Source: an uncultured Eubacteriales bacterium (GTDB lineage Bacteria > Bacillota > Clostridia > Peptostreptococcales > Anaerovoracaceae). From it: a stretch of 5,354 nt of DNA. Shown here in pieces: positions 1 to 4,847 of this stretch. Numbering within the stretch: position 1 is the stretch's first letter; every line of letters begins with the position of its first letter. Under the pieces are notes generated by a model. The model made no database searches, had not been told where the DNA came from, and worked only from the letters and a program-made list of their open reading frames with translations. The position numbers were made by a program, and so were the translations under genes. The DNA lies in contig CAUEYG010000155.1 of assembly GCA_959021945.1 (NCBI GenBank), positions 1 to 5,354 on the forward strand, written 5' to 3'.

Positions 1-9
1 CATTAGCAT
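1..9 (-). CDS. Possible start of a gene running off the left edge (first three codons only)
   Basis: On the minus strand AGAGG at 22-18 lies 8 nt before an ATG at 9-7, which opens a frame reading Met-Leu-Met to the edge. The spacing suits a translation start, and the direction agrees with all other genes. Nothing can be said about the product from three codons, and the match may be chance. Confidence 0.25.
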
Positions 10-138
10 CCAGCTATCCTCTTTTCTTCCATACACTTATAAAACTCAGTATTCTTCTCAGTCTGTTCAATGCCTGTATTAAGGTACATCTTTCACTTCA
101 TTGCTCTACTGAATATACAATATAATTATATATTTAAT

Positions 139-144
139 ACTATA
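139..144 (-). promoter_or_regulatory. Possible -10 element for a leftward transcript
   Basis: TATAGT on the minus strand (144-139) matches the sigma-A -10 at five of six positions. The hexamer 17 nt upstream (167-162, TCGGAA) is a poor -35 but falls within the second Spo0A-like box, as in activator-dependent promoters. The flanking AT-rich DNA (118-149) offers several other TATA-like strings, so the exact choice is weak. Confidence 0.25.
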
Positions 145-162
145 TATTGGGTTGTTTTATTT

Positions 163-179
163 TCCGACAAAATACGACA
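163..179 (-). promoter_or_regulatory. Tandem Spo0A-box-like sites
   Basis: The minus strand has TGTCGTA (179-173) and TGTCGGA (169-163), each matching six of seven positions of the Spo0A box TGTCGAA, in the same orientation and exactly 10 bp apart. One-turn tandem spacing is the arrangement Spo0A uses at known promoters. The second box would overlap the -35 region of the possible -10 at 144-139. This is pattern reading on a short motif in AT-rich DNA and is unproven. Confidence 0.3.
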
Positions 180-209
180 CGCAGCGATATACCTAGCCAA
201 ATCCTGCGT
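179..209. repeat. Imperfect inverted repeat downstream of the operon (stem-loop candidate)
   Basis: On the + strand ACGCAG (179-184) and CTGCGT (204-209) pair perfectly. Three more pairs (GAT 186-188 with ATC 201-203) form if C185 bulges, leaving a 12-nt loop. This is the best stem between the last GTPase gene and the left edge. On the minus strand it is followed by GTCGTATTTTG rather than a clean T-run, so it is a poor intrinsic terminator. On the + strand a T-rich stretch follows. No other terminator for the operon is evident. Confidence 0.3.
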
Positions 210-293
210 TTATTCTAATTTTTATGCTGTTTTTGAGGAAAAAGAGCACCTTTGTCAAGTCCATGGAGGTAATGGTCGGTAACTAATGTCTTA

Positions 294-1235
294 TCATGTA
301 AATGTCACTAGCTCCTGCTCTGGCTTTGCCCCTTCTTCTATATGAACCAGATGCAGGATAGGACCTTCCTCATCATACATTTTGCACTCGCCGTAATCAA
401 AAGCTGCAGTAACATGAACCCAGTCTCCGTGTTTGAAAGGCATTTCTCCTTGAAAATAGCAAAGAAACCCCAGAAATTGGATATCATCTTCGCAGCAGGT
501 CATGATATGCCTGCCCGGCACAAAATATTTTTGCTCTTTTTTAGCGCTGGCACAGTACCTGGCAGTAAACACGATTTCTTTTCCCATATAGCGTTCCGGA
601 TGCTCCATAGCATCTAAATACCAGAGGCCATAATCCATGTCCTCGATCTCTACCTTGTCCCCGCTGTAGTCAAAGGGCATTTCTTCCACGTCATTTTCAT
701 ACATGGTTCCGTCTTTTCGTTCAAAGGCTATCTGAACCTGAGGATTAAGGGCTTTCAGGCTCCTCCTGAACTTCATGCGGTCTGTTCTGTCATCGCACCG
801 ATTAAAAATAATCAGGTTGGATTCCCGCAGAGGTTCCATAAAATTTTTTCTCATATTAGAAATATATAGCTCTGCTGTGGAAGCATCTACTGTAGAATAG
901 ATGCCCCCTATGAACCATTCTTCCGGTATGCCGCTTCCAAACAGAGCATCCAGCTCCCACATGCCATTGTATTCGATCAAAATCTGTGCTGGCCTGTAAT
1001 CCTTTTCACATCTCTTCCAGAAGATCTCATTTAATTCCTCAGGAGCATGAACCGGAATTAATACAATCCCATATTGTTTTAAAAAGGCTTCACGAAAGAG
1101 CGCTTCTCCTTCTTCGCATTGGACCAGTACAGTAGTCCCAGGCTCCAGAAAATCCTCTTCGCCTGCAACTTCCTGAATTAAAGTAGTCTTTCCGCTTTCC
1201 AAAAGCCCTGTAAATAAGTAAACAGGAATTTCCAT
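294..1235 (-). CDS. Divergent CobW-like GTPase fused to a YcgQ/DUF1980-like C-terminal domain
   Basis: Numbered from the ATG at 1235 (313 residues; two more from 1241). The N-terminal half is a G3E-type P-loop domain: VYLFTGLLESGKTT at 5-18 (P-loop G10-T17, K16), LVQCEEGE at 37-44, LIEYNG at 86-91 in the position of the sibling's IIEPSG, STVDA at 114-118, and N-R-C-D at 145-148 as a G4-like motif. The CxCC metal motif, the His-rich loop and the usual CobW C-terminal domain are absent. Residues about 201-308 instead resemble the soluble C-terminal part of YcgQ-family (DUF1980/TIGR03943) proteins: a GKEIVFTARY strand, then VPGRHIMTCCEDD with R242, C247, C248 and D251, then GDWVHVT. I made this match from memory of the family pattern. 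Cysteines C247/C248, with C228, C259 and C284, could bind a metal. The function is unknown; it probably partners the upstream GTPase. TGA ends it at 296-294. Confidence 0.88.
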   Translation of the reverse strand: MEIPVYLFTGLLESGKTTLIQEVAGEEDFLEPGTTVLVQCEEGEALFREAFLKQYGIVLIPVHAPEELNEIFWKRCEKDYRPAQILIEYNGMWELDALFGSGIPEEWFIGGIYSTVDASTAELYISNMRKNFMEPLRESNLIIFNRCDDRTDRMKFRRSLKALNPQVQIAFERKDGTMYENDVEEMPFDYSGDKVEIEDMDYGLWYLDAMEHPERYMGKEIVFTARYCASAKKEQKYFVPGRHIMTCCEDDIQFLGFLCYFQGEMPFKHGDWVHVTAAFDYGECKMYDEEGPILHLVHIEEGAKPEQELVTFT

Positions 1236-1243
1236 ATTCATTG

Positions 1244-1250
1244 CCTCCCT
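1244..1250 (-). promoter_or_regulatory. Ribosome binding site that decides the start of the second GTPase
   Basis: AGGGAGG begins on the last A of the preceding gene's TAA stop. It lies only 2 nt from the ATG at 1241 but 8 nt from the in-frame ATG at 1235. Normal spacing favours 1235. The overlap with the stop codon suggests that ribosomes ending the first GTPase start the second, keeping the two products in step. Confidence 0.7.
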
Positions 1251-2248
1251 TATTTGCCAAAGACCTTGTTCAGATCATGGGCTTTCAGCTCTGTACCAAT
1301 TACACAAATCCTGCCTGTATAATCAGGTTTGCATGTACGAATCTGGGTTTCTTCCGGCACCATATCAAATTCCATCCATTGGCCGTCTTCCCCCTGTACA
1401 ATGCCTTTTGCCCGTAAAACATTTCCAAAGTCTTGTGTCATACTCAGGAGCATAAGGGTATCCTCCAGCTCTTTCTTATTAAATTTGTGAACGGTTTCGA
1501 TTCCCCAGCTGTCAAAGATCTCATCAGCGTGGTGGTGGTCATGATCATGATGATGGTGATGTTCATGGCACTGGTGCCCATGGTGGTGGTGCTCCTCATG
1601 TTCATGGCTGTGATGGCAGCAATGTTCTTCCATTAGCTCCTTCTCTAAATCATGTCCATGATGGATGGCCTCTAATATCATTTCACCTGAAAGTTGGTCC
1701 CAAGGTGTTGTAATGATAGCAGCCTCTTTATTATGTTCCCTCAGCAGATCCACACATTCTTTCAGATTTTCTTCTGTAAGCATTTGGCTGCGGCTGATCA
1801 CAATGGTGGCGGCATGCTCAATCTGGTTGTTAAAAAACTCACCAAAGTTTTTCATATAAAGCTTGATCTTTTTTCCATCTACAATGGTAATCCGGCTGTT
1901 GATTTCCACCTGGGCCTGGTCCTTCATCTGCTCCACAGCGCTGGCCACATCAGAAAGCTTTCCTACACCGGAAGGTTCTATGATCACCCGGTCCGGATGA
2001 AACTCCTCTGTAACTTGCTTTAAAGATTTGGCAAAGTCTCCCACCAGCGTGCAGCAGATGCAACCGGAATTCATTTCTGTTACCTGAACTCCGGAATTTT
2101 GCATAAAGCGGCTGTCAATTCCAATCTCCCCAAATTCATTTTCTATCAGTACGATCTTTTCATTTTTAAAGGCTTTTGCAATGAGCTCTTTTATAAAGGT
2201 TGTTTTTCCCGCTCCTAAAAACCCTGATATAATATCTACTTTTGTCAT
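1250..2248 (-). CDS. COG0523 (CobW/ZNG-type) GTPase, putative metal chaperone with His-rich loop
   Basis: COG0523 proteins are G3E GTPases, several of which deliver metals, especially zinc, to target proteins. This 332-residue member has a P-loop GFLGAGKT at 9-16, IENEFGEIGID at 35-45, the family metal motif C-I-C-C (C63, C65, C66), a switch motif IIEPSG at 89-94 and TIVD at 121-124. A His-rich insertion (209-240) with 20 His and 3 Cys follows the G domain. A standard CobW C-terminal domain covers about 244-331 (SWGIETV, LRAKGIVQ, YTGRICVIG). The position where G proteins usually have NKxD reads S-R-S-Q (152-155), so guanine recognition may be altered. The Shine-Dalgarno AAAGGGGG sits 8 nt before ATG, 14 nt after nudC. 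The true target is not shown by sequence; zinc is the best guess, though nickel or cobalt cannot be excluded. Confidence 0.93.
   Translation of the reverse strand: MTKVDIISGFLGAGKTTFIKELIAKAFKNEKIVLIENEFGEIGIDSRFMQNSGVQVTEMNSGCICCTLVGDFAKSLKQVTEEFHPDRVIIEPSGVGKLSDVASAVEQMKDQAQVEINSRITIVDGKKIKLYMKNFGEFFNNQIEHAATIVISRSQMLTEENLKECVDLLREHNKEAAIITTPWDQLSGEMILEAIHHGHDLEKELMEEHCCHHSHEHEEHHHHGHQCHEHHHHHDHDHHHADEIFDSWGIETVHKFNKKELEDTLMLLSMTQDFGNVLRAKGIVQGEDGQWMEFDMVPEETQIRTCKPDYTGRICVIGTELKAHDLNKVFGK
1529..1624 (-). repeat. Low-complexity tract encoding the His-rich metal-binding loop
   Basis: The tract encodes residues 209-240 of the COG0523 GTPase. It is built of CAT/CAC codons separated by Asp, Glu, Gly and Gln, with short runs of four and five histidines. 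Such inserts are common in COG0523, HypB and UreE proteins and are taken as metal storage or capture sites. The repetitive DNA can change length by slippage. On the + strand it gives a false hydrophobic Val/Met-rich frame. Confidence 0.9.
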
Positions 2249-2262
2249 TTTCTTTTCCCCCT

Positions 2263-3111
2263 TTAATCTGTTATTTCGCCTTTTCGAAAGGCCTCAATCA
2301 TTGTTGATGTAATGCTCAGATCTGATGTTTGTTCCGGCAACTCTTCTCTGGAAAGCCAAACGGCTTCTGACAGCTCGTCCCTGTCCAGCCGAATATCAGC
2401 ACTGCCGTCAAGCTGTGCAAAGAATCCTGAGATAATGGAGTCAGAAAACCCCCAGGGCTGGCTCCCAAAGTATTTTAAGTGTTTCACCTTTAGACCGACC
2501 TCTTCCATAATCTCACGGCGGAGAGCTCCCTCCAGGGACTCGCCGATTTCAACAAAACCGGCGATAAGGGCTAATCCCTTATAGGGTCTGTCTGCATAGC
2601 GAGTTACAAGAATCTTATCCCCATCTGTCACTGCCGCCATAATGACGGGAGAAATTCTGGGATACTGAATATTGCTGCATTCCGTGCAAACCATAGCTCT
2701 CTCCCTGTTTGAAAAGTCTGCAGGCGCTCCGCAGCATCCGCAGTACATATGCTCCTTGTACCAGTGGTTCAAATGGGCCGCGGTTACAGCTGCCAGAGCT
2801 GCCCAAGACTGTTTTGTTTTATAAAGCTGTCTAATGTCTTGATATTCAAAGCCTTCCGGCATTTGACCTTTCATGTCTTTTTCGAGAATCAAAAACATGG
2901 GCTCCTGATCCACGGAAAAAACATAGACTGCCCGTTTTTTCCATTCCTCAAAAGGACCTTTCAATTGTTTAAAAGTAGGAAAGGTCGCTTCTTCCTCCTG
3001 TATTTTTACTAAAACCTTTCCATTCTGAAAGGCAAAAAAGATCTGCTCTTCGTTTGCCTTCCTTTGGACAAAGGTATTGTCCAGTTTATAAGGTTCAATG
3101 TCTTGTATCAT
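2263..3111 (-). CDS. nudC: NudC-type Nudix hydrolase (NAD(H) pyrophosphatase)
   Basis: NudC enzymes cleave NADH/NAD+ to nicotinamide mononucleotide and AMP, and members of the family also remove NAD caps from RNA. The 282 residues show the whole architecture. A less conserved N-terminal domain covers about 1-110. A four-cysteine zinc ribbon follows, with C124 and C127 in YCGCCG and C142 and C145 in VCTEC, then the IQYPRISP linker. The Nudix box is perfect (G185, E191, R199, E200, E203, E204, G206). The NudC signature SQPWGFSDS at 217-225 corresponds to the family's SQPWPFPxS. It is slightly longer than E. coli NudC (about 257). The Shine-Dalgarno AAGGAG overlaps the end of the preceding gene, 11 nt before ATG. 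The gene ends 14 nt before the first GTPase gene. Because it follows folate genes, a role on dihydroneopterin triphosphate is conceivable, but the signature favours NAD(H). Confidence 0.94.
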   Translation of the reverse strand: MIQDIEPYKLDNTFVQRKANEEQIFFAFQNGKVLVKIQEEEATFPTFKQLKGPFEEWKKRAVYVFSVDQEPMFLILEKDMKGQMPEGFEYQDIRQLYKTKQSWAALAAVTAAHLNHWYKEHMYCGCCGAPADFSNRERAMVCTECSNIQYPRISPVIMAAVTDGDKILVTRYADRPYKGLALIAGFVEIGESLEGALRREIMEEVGLKVKHLKYFGSQPWGFSDSIISGFFAQLDGSADIRLDRDELSEAVWLSREELPEQTSDLSITSTMIEAFRKGEITD

Positions 3112-3117
3112 CTCTTG

Positions 3118-3420
3118 TCACTCTCCTTGAAAGTATGTTTCAATATGCTCTTTGATGATCTCCATGATTTCATCAAGGCCTTCTGTACATTCCCAGTCAT
3201 CGGCAATATAATGCTTTACTGCTTTGTAGATCCATTCCCGGTAATATTCCATGGACCCTTTAAAGTCCATGCCTCGCTCCTTTAGCTGCTTCACGTCTAC
3301 TTCTGCGTATTCTGCTGTTATTTTGCAGCGTTTTTTCTCTTTTTCGCCTGTTACGTCAAATACTGTGATGTCGCAGCTATTGTAAAAGGGCCGGTCCGGT
3401 ACTAGTTTTATCTTATGCAT
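3118..3420 (-). CDS. Unidentified 100-residue soluble protein
   Basis: I do not recognise this protein. With the start at 3420 it has 100 residues, no signal peptide and no membrane segment. The first 45 residues look like beta strands (IKLVPDR, CDITVFDV, CKITAEYAEVDV) broken by a charged turn (GEKEKKR, 25-31). Residues 53-98 look like two or three amphipathic helices, rich in Glu, Lys, Tyr and Trp (W63, W76), ending ETYFQGE. Three cysteines (C16, C32, C78) are scattered and form no metal-binding pair. Its stop codon is 6 nt from the nudC start and its last codons contain the nudC Shine-Dalgarno, so the two are very probably translated together. Its position between a Cu/Zn SOD and a zinc-ribbon Nudix enzyme gives only a weak hint of function. 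The good ribosome binding site and tight packing support it as a real gene. Confidence 0.8.
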   Translation of the reverse strand: MHKIKLVPDRPFYNSCDITVFDVTGEKEKKRCKITAEYAEVDVKQLKERGMDFKGSMEYYREWIYKAVKHYIADDWECTEGLDEIMEIIKEHIETYFQGE

Positions 3421-3427
3421 GTGAAAT

Positions 3428-3436
3428 CCCACCTTT
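3428..3436 (-). promoter_or_regulatory. Ribosome binding site that fixes the start of the 100-residue gene
   Basis: AAAGGTGGG on the minus strand lies 7 nt before the ATG at 3420-3418. The open frame continues upstream to an ATG at 3561, but that would overlap sodC by nearly 100 nt and translates to a basic, unconserved-looking stretch. This site makes 3420 the better start. Confidence 0.7.
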
Positions 3437-3448
3437 CTGTTGGTTTTT

Positions 3449-3454
3449 ATTATA
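3449..3454 (-). promoter_or_regulatory. Possible -10 element (TATAAT) ahead of the 100-residue gene
   Basis: The minus strand of the 43-nt gap after sodC contains a perfect TATAAT at 3454-3449, about 12 nt before the Shine-Dalgarno of the next gene. At the usual 17-18 nt further upstream, inside the end of sodC, I find no good TTGACA-like -35. It may be a weak or activator-dependent internal promoter for the unidentified gene, nudC and the GTPases, or a chance match in an A-rich gap. Confidence 0.3.
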
Positions 3455-3463
3455 CACCTTTTC

Positions 3464-3946
3464 CTACTGCGGATTTTGAAAAATTTCTCCGCAGGCAATT
3501 TTTGTTCCTGAACCTCCGGAAGGCTGGGTTTTAAAGTCATCGGGCATATCGTGAATGACAATGGTGCGTCCCACTACCTCTTGGGGCTCAAATCTTCCCG
3601 TGTAAAAAATTTCCATGGCATAGCCTGTGCTGTCTCCAAACAGCGGCGGTAAGTCGCCTGCGTGTTCCGGATGATCACATTCATAAGGGTTGTAGTGAGA
3701 TCCTGTATCCGCAAAAGGGTCGCTTGCATTTCCTGTACAGGAGCCCCCTTCATGAATATGAAAGCCAAAGATTCTCTGTTCACAAGGCTTTGCACTGGCC
3801 GGAAGTCCTTTTACCTGTACAGCTACCACAGTGCCTTCTCTCCTTTTATAAAAACGGGCAAAGCCCTCAATGTCAGGATACTGGCTGCTTCCAAAGATAT
3901 AAGCTGCAGCCTCTGGTTTCATGTTAAATAAAATTGCATTTCCCAT
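3464..3946 (-). CDS. sodC: Cu/Zn superoxide dismutase family protein, apparently cytoplasmic
   Basis: Cu/Zn SODs convert superoxide to oxygen and hydrogen peroxide. This 160-residue protein carries the complete metal set: copper ligands H63 and H65 in GFHIHEGGSC, the bridging H84 in SHYNPYECDH, and H132 in VIHDMPDDFKTQPSG; zinc ligands H84, H92, H95 and D98 in HPEHAGDLP. C70 and C152 are placed to form the family's structural disulfide. Two points are unusual. There is no signal peptide or lipobox at the N-terminus, although most characterised bacterial SodC proteins are exported. Also, the active-site arginine normally just before the last Cys motif (R-x-A-C-G) is lysine here (K149 in GTKIACG). 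The start at 3946 has AAAGGG about 10 nt upstream. The gene lies 72 nt after folB-folK and 43 nt before the next gene, so an internal promoter is possible. Family assignment is secure; actual activity is not proven. Confidence 0.93.
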   Translation of the reverse strand: MGNAILFNMKPEAAAYIFGSSQYPDIEGFARFYKRREGTVVAVQVKGLPASAKPCEQRIFGFHIHEGGSCTGNASDPFADTGSHYNPYECDHPEHAGDLPPLFGDSTGYAMEIFYTGRFEPQEVVGRTIVIHDMPDDFKTQPSGGSGTKIACGEIFQNPQ

Positions 3947-3960
3947 ATGATTCTTTCCCT

Positions 3961-3991
3961 TTCTTAAAATACGTTTCTGGTATTTTATGAA
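3961..3991. promoter_or_regulatory. AT-rich inverted repeat just upstream of sodC (possible operator)
   Basis: On the + strand TAAAATAC (3965-3972) and GTATTTTA (3980-3987) form a perfect 8-bp inverted repeat around the 7-nt centre GTTTCTG. After one mismatched pair the symmetry continues for three more pairs (TTC at 3961-3963, GAA at 3989-3991), so 11 of 12 arm positions match. The start-proximal arm touches the sodC Shine-Dalgarno (AAAGGG, 3962-3957) and the repeat ends 14 nt before the start codon. The position and symmetry fit a dimeric repressor site. An mRNA hairpin is also possible but would be weak, because the arms are nearly all A/T. It does not match the PerR, Fur/Zur or CodY consensus sequences I know. 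Confidence 0.4.
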
Positions 3992-4018
3992 AAAGGTGTG
4001 CTCAGGGTGCCATGGAAC

Positions 4019-4843
4019 CTACTTTTCATTATGAAGGGCTGTTTCCAGCTCCGCCACTGTTTTTTGAAGAATGGGATGGCGTACATAGGGGGCAATCTGA
4101 GCCAGGGGCTTTAAAACAAAATCTCGGTTATGCATATCAATATGAGGAATATGGAGGTCTTTGGTATCCAAAATCAAATCGTCGTACAGGAGAATATCCA
4201 AATCCAAGGTCCTGGGACCCCATCGTACCTCCCTTTTTCTGTTGGCTTTCCCTTCGATTTCATGAAGCAGCTCCAGCAGCTCCTCTGGGGTCAGCAAAGT
4301 GGAAAGTTCCAAACAACCGTTGAGAAAGTCATCTTGCTTTGTATAGCCATAGGGGGCTGTTTCCACAAAGTCTGATACGGTTTCCACCCGGCATCCCTTG
4401 ACTTTTCTCAGCGCATCTATTGCCTGCAAAAGATAGGCCTTTTTATCGCCCATGTTAGACCCTAATGCGAGAAAGGCCCTGTGCCATCCTCTGGTAATCT
4501 GGACGGAAACCGTATCAAGGTGCAGTCCTACCGGAGCCCAGGGTTTTTTAATTTCCAGCTGTACCTGCTGCAGCCTTGGAATCTGTGTCAGCATTTGAAA
4601 GGCCAGACGCTCAGCTGCTGTTTCCAGCAGCTGAAAGGTATGCTGTTCCATAAACTGTTTTATCATCAGGCTGACTTCTCCATAATGAATGGATAAGGTC
4701 AGATCATCCGTTTTTGCCGCCTTACGGATGTCCGTATACAGGCAGACATTGATGACAAATTTTTGACCCAGCACATTTTCCTCAGGGAAGACGCCGTGTT
4801 TTGCAAAGACTTCCAGATTCTTAATCCAAATTTGATCCATCAT
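4019..4843 (-). CDS. folBK: Bifunctional dihydroneopterin aldolase / 6-hydroxymethyl-7,8-dihydropterin pyrophosphokinase
   Basis: This 274-residue fusion covers two consecutive folate steps: the aldolase cleaves 7,8-dihydroneopterin to 6-hydroxymethyl-dihydropterin, and the kinase transfers pyrophosphate to it from ATP, giving the FolP substrate. Residues 1-118 are the FolB domain, with HGVFPEE (H16, E22), Q27, the conserved tyrosine Y54, E74 in ETAAERLA, and K100 in KKPWAP, the family's catalytic lysine. Residues 122-270 are the FolK domain, with FLALGSNMGDK at 124-134, ETAPYG at 161-166, FLN at 173-175, RWGPRTLDLDILLYDD at 207-222 (D214 and D216 as Mg ligands), HIPH at 231-234 and FVLKPLAQIAP at 242-252. 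Both halves look intact. AGGGAG overlapping the folP stop lies about 8 nt before the first of two adjacent ATGs, so I keep the first. The 4-nt gap to folP implies co-transcription and probable translational coupling. Confidence 0.96.
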   Translation of the reverse strand: MMDQIWIKNLEVFAKHGVFPEENVLGQKFVINVCLYTDIRKAAKTDDLTLSIHYGEVSLMIKQFMEQHTFQLLETAAERLAFQMLTQIPRLQQVQLEIKKPWAPVGLHLDTVSVQITRGWHRAFLALGSNMGDKKAYLLQAIDALRKVKGCRVETVSDFVETAPYGYTKQDDFLNGCLELSTLLTPEELLELLHEIEGKANRKREVRWGPRTLDLDILLYDDLILDTKDLHIPHIDMHNRDFVLKPLAQIAPYVRHPILQKTVAELETALHNEK

Positions 4844-4847
4844 GTTC

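Larger units (their letters stand above)
1..293. other. Intergenic region left of the operon, no convincing complete gene
   Basis: About 290 bases follow the last GTPase gene. The + frame at 70-282 lacks a ribosome binding site and reads as AT-rich hydrophobic sequence, so I do not call it. On the minus strand a 28-codon frame (89-3) has no clear ribosome binding site. The region is AT-rich between about 111 and 163 and includes a 12-bp perfect palindrome at 120-131. It probably separates the operon from the next leftward gene. Confidence 0.6.

Noticed and set aside
3..89. Minus-strand 28-codon frame whose stop overlaps an ATG at the left edge
   Set aside because: No convincing ribosome site before the ATG at 89, and the sequence lacks the features of a known leader peptide. 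Not enough to call a gene.
118..149. Matching 7-bp arms CAATATA and TATATTG in the AT-rich stretch
   Set aside because: Such symmetry is expected by chance in sequence made almost only of A and T; the inner bases do not pair.
226..247. Stem of GCTGTTTTT and AAAAAGAGC with a four-base loop
   Set aside because: The stem is mostly A/T with a G-G mismatch, and no T-run follows on either strand, so it does not qualify as a terminator.
70..282. + strand 70-codon frame in the left intergenic region
   Set aside because: No ribosome binding site, opposite direction to all neighbours, and the hydrophobic stretch comes from AT-rich DNA. No recognisable domain.
1433..1636. + strand frame with Val/Met-rich, membrane-like segments
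   Set aside because: It is the complement of the His codon tract of the COG0523 GTPase; CAT/CAC codons read backwards give Met and Val. No ribosome site or family resemblance.
3421..3561. Upstream extension of the 100-residue gene to the ATG at 3561
   Set aside because: It would overlap the end of sodC by nearly 100 nt, the added residues look unstructured and basic, and a good ribosome site marks the ATG at 3420.
4012..4323. + strand 103-codon frame opposite folK
   Set aside because: It lies antisense within a clearly conserved FolK domain and shows no family features; the codons of the minus strand explain it.
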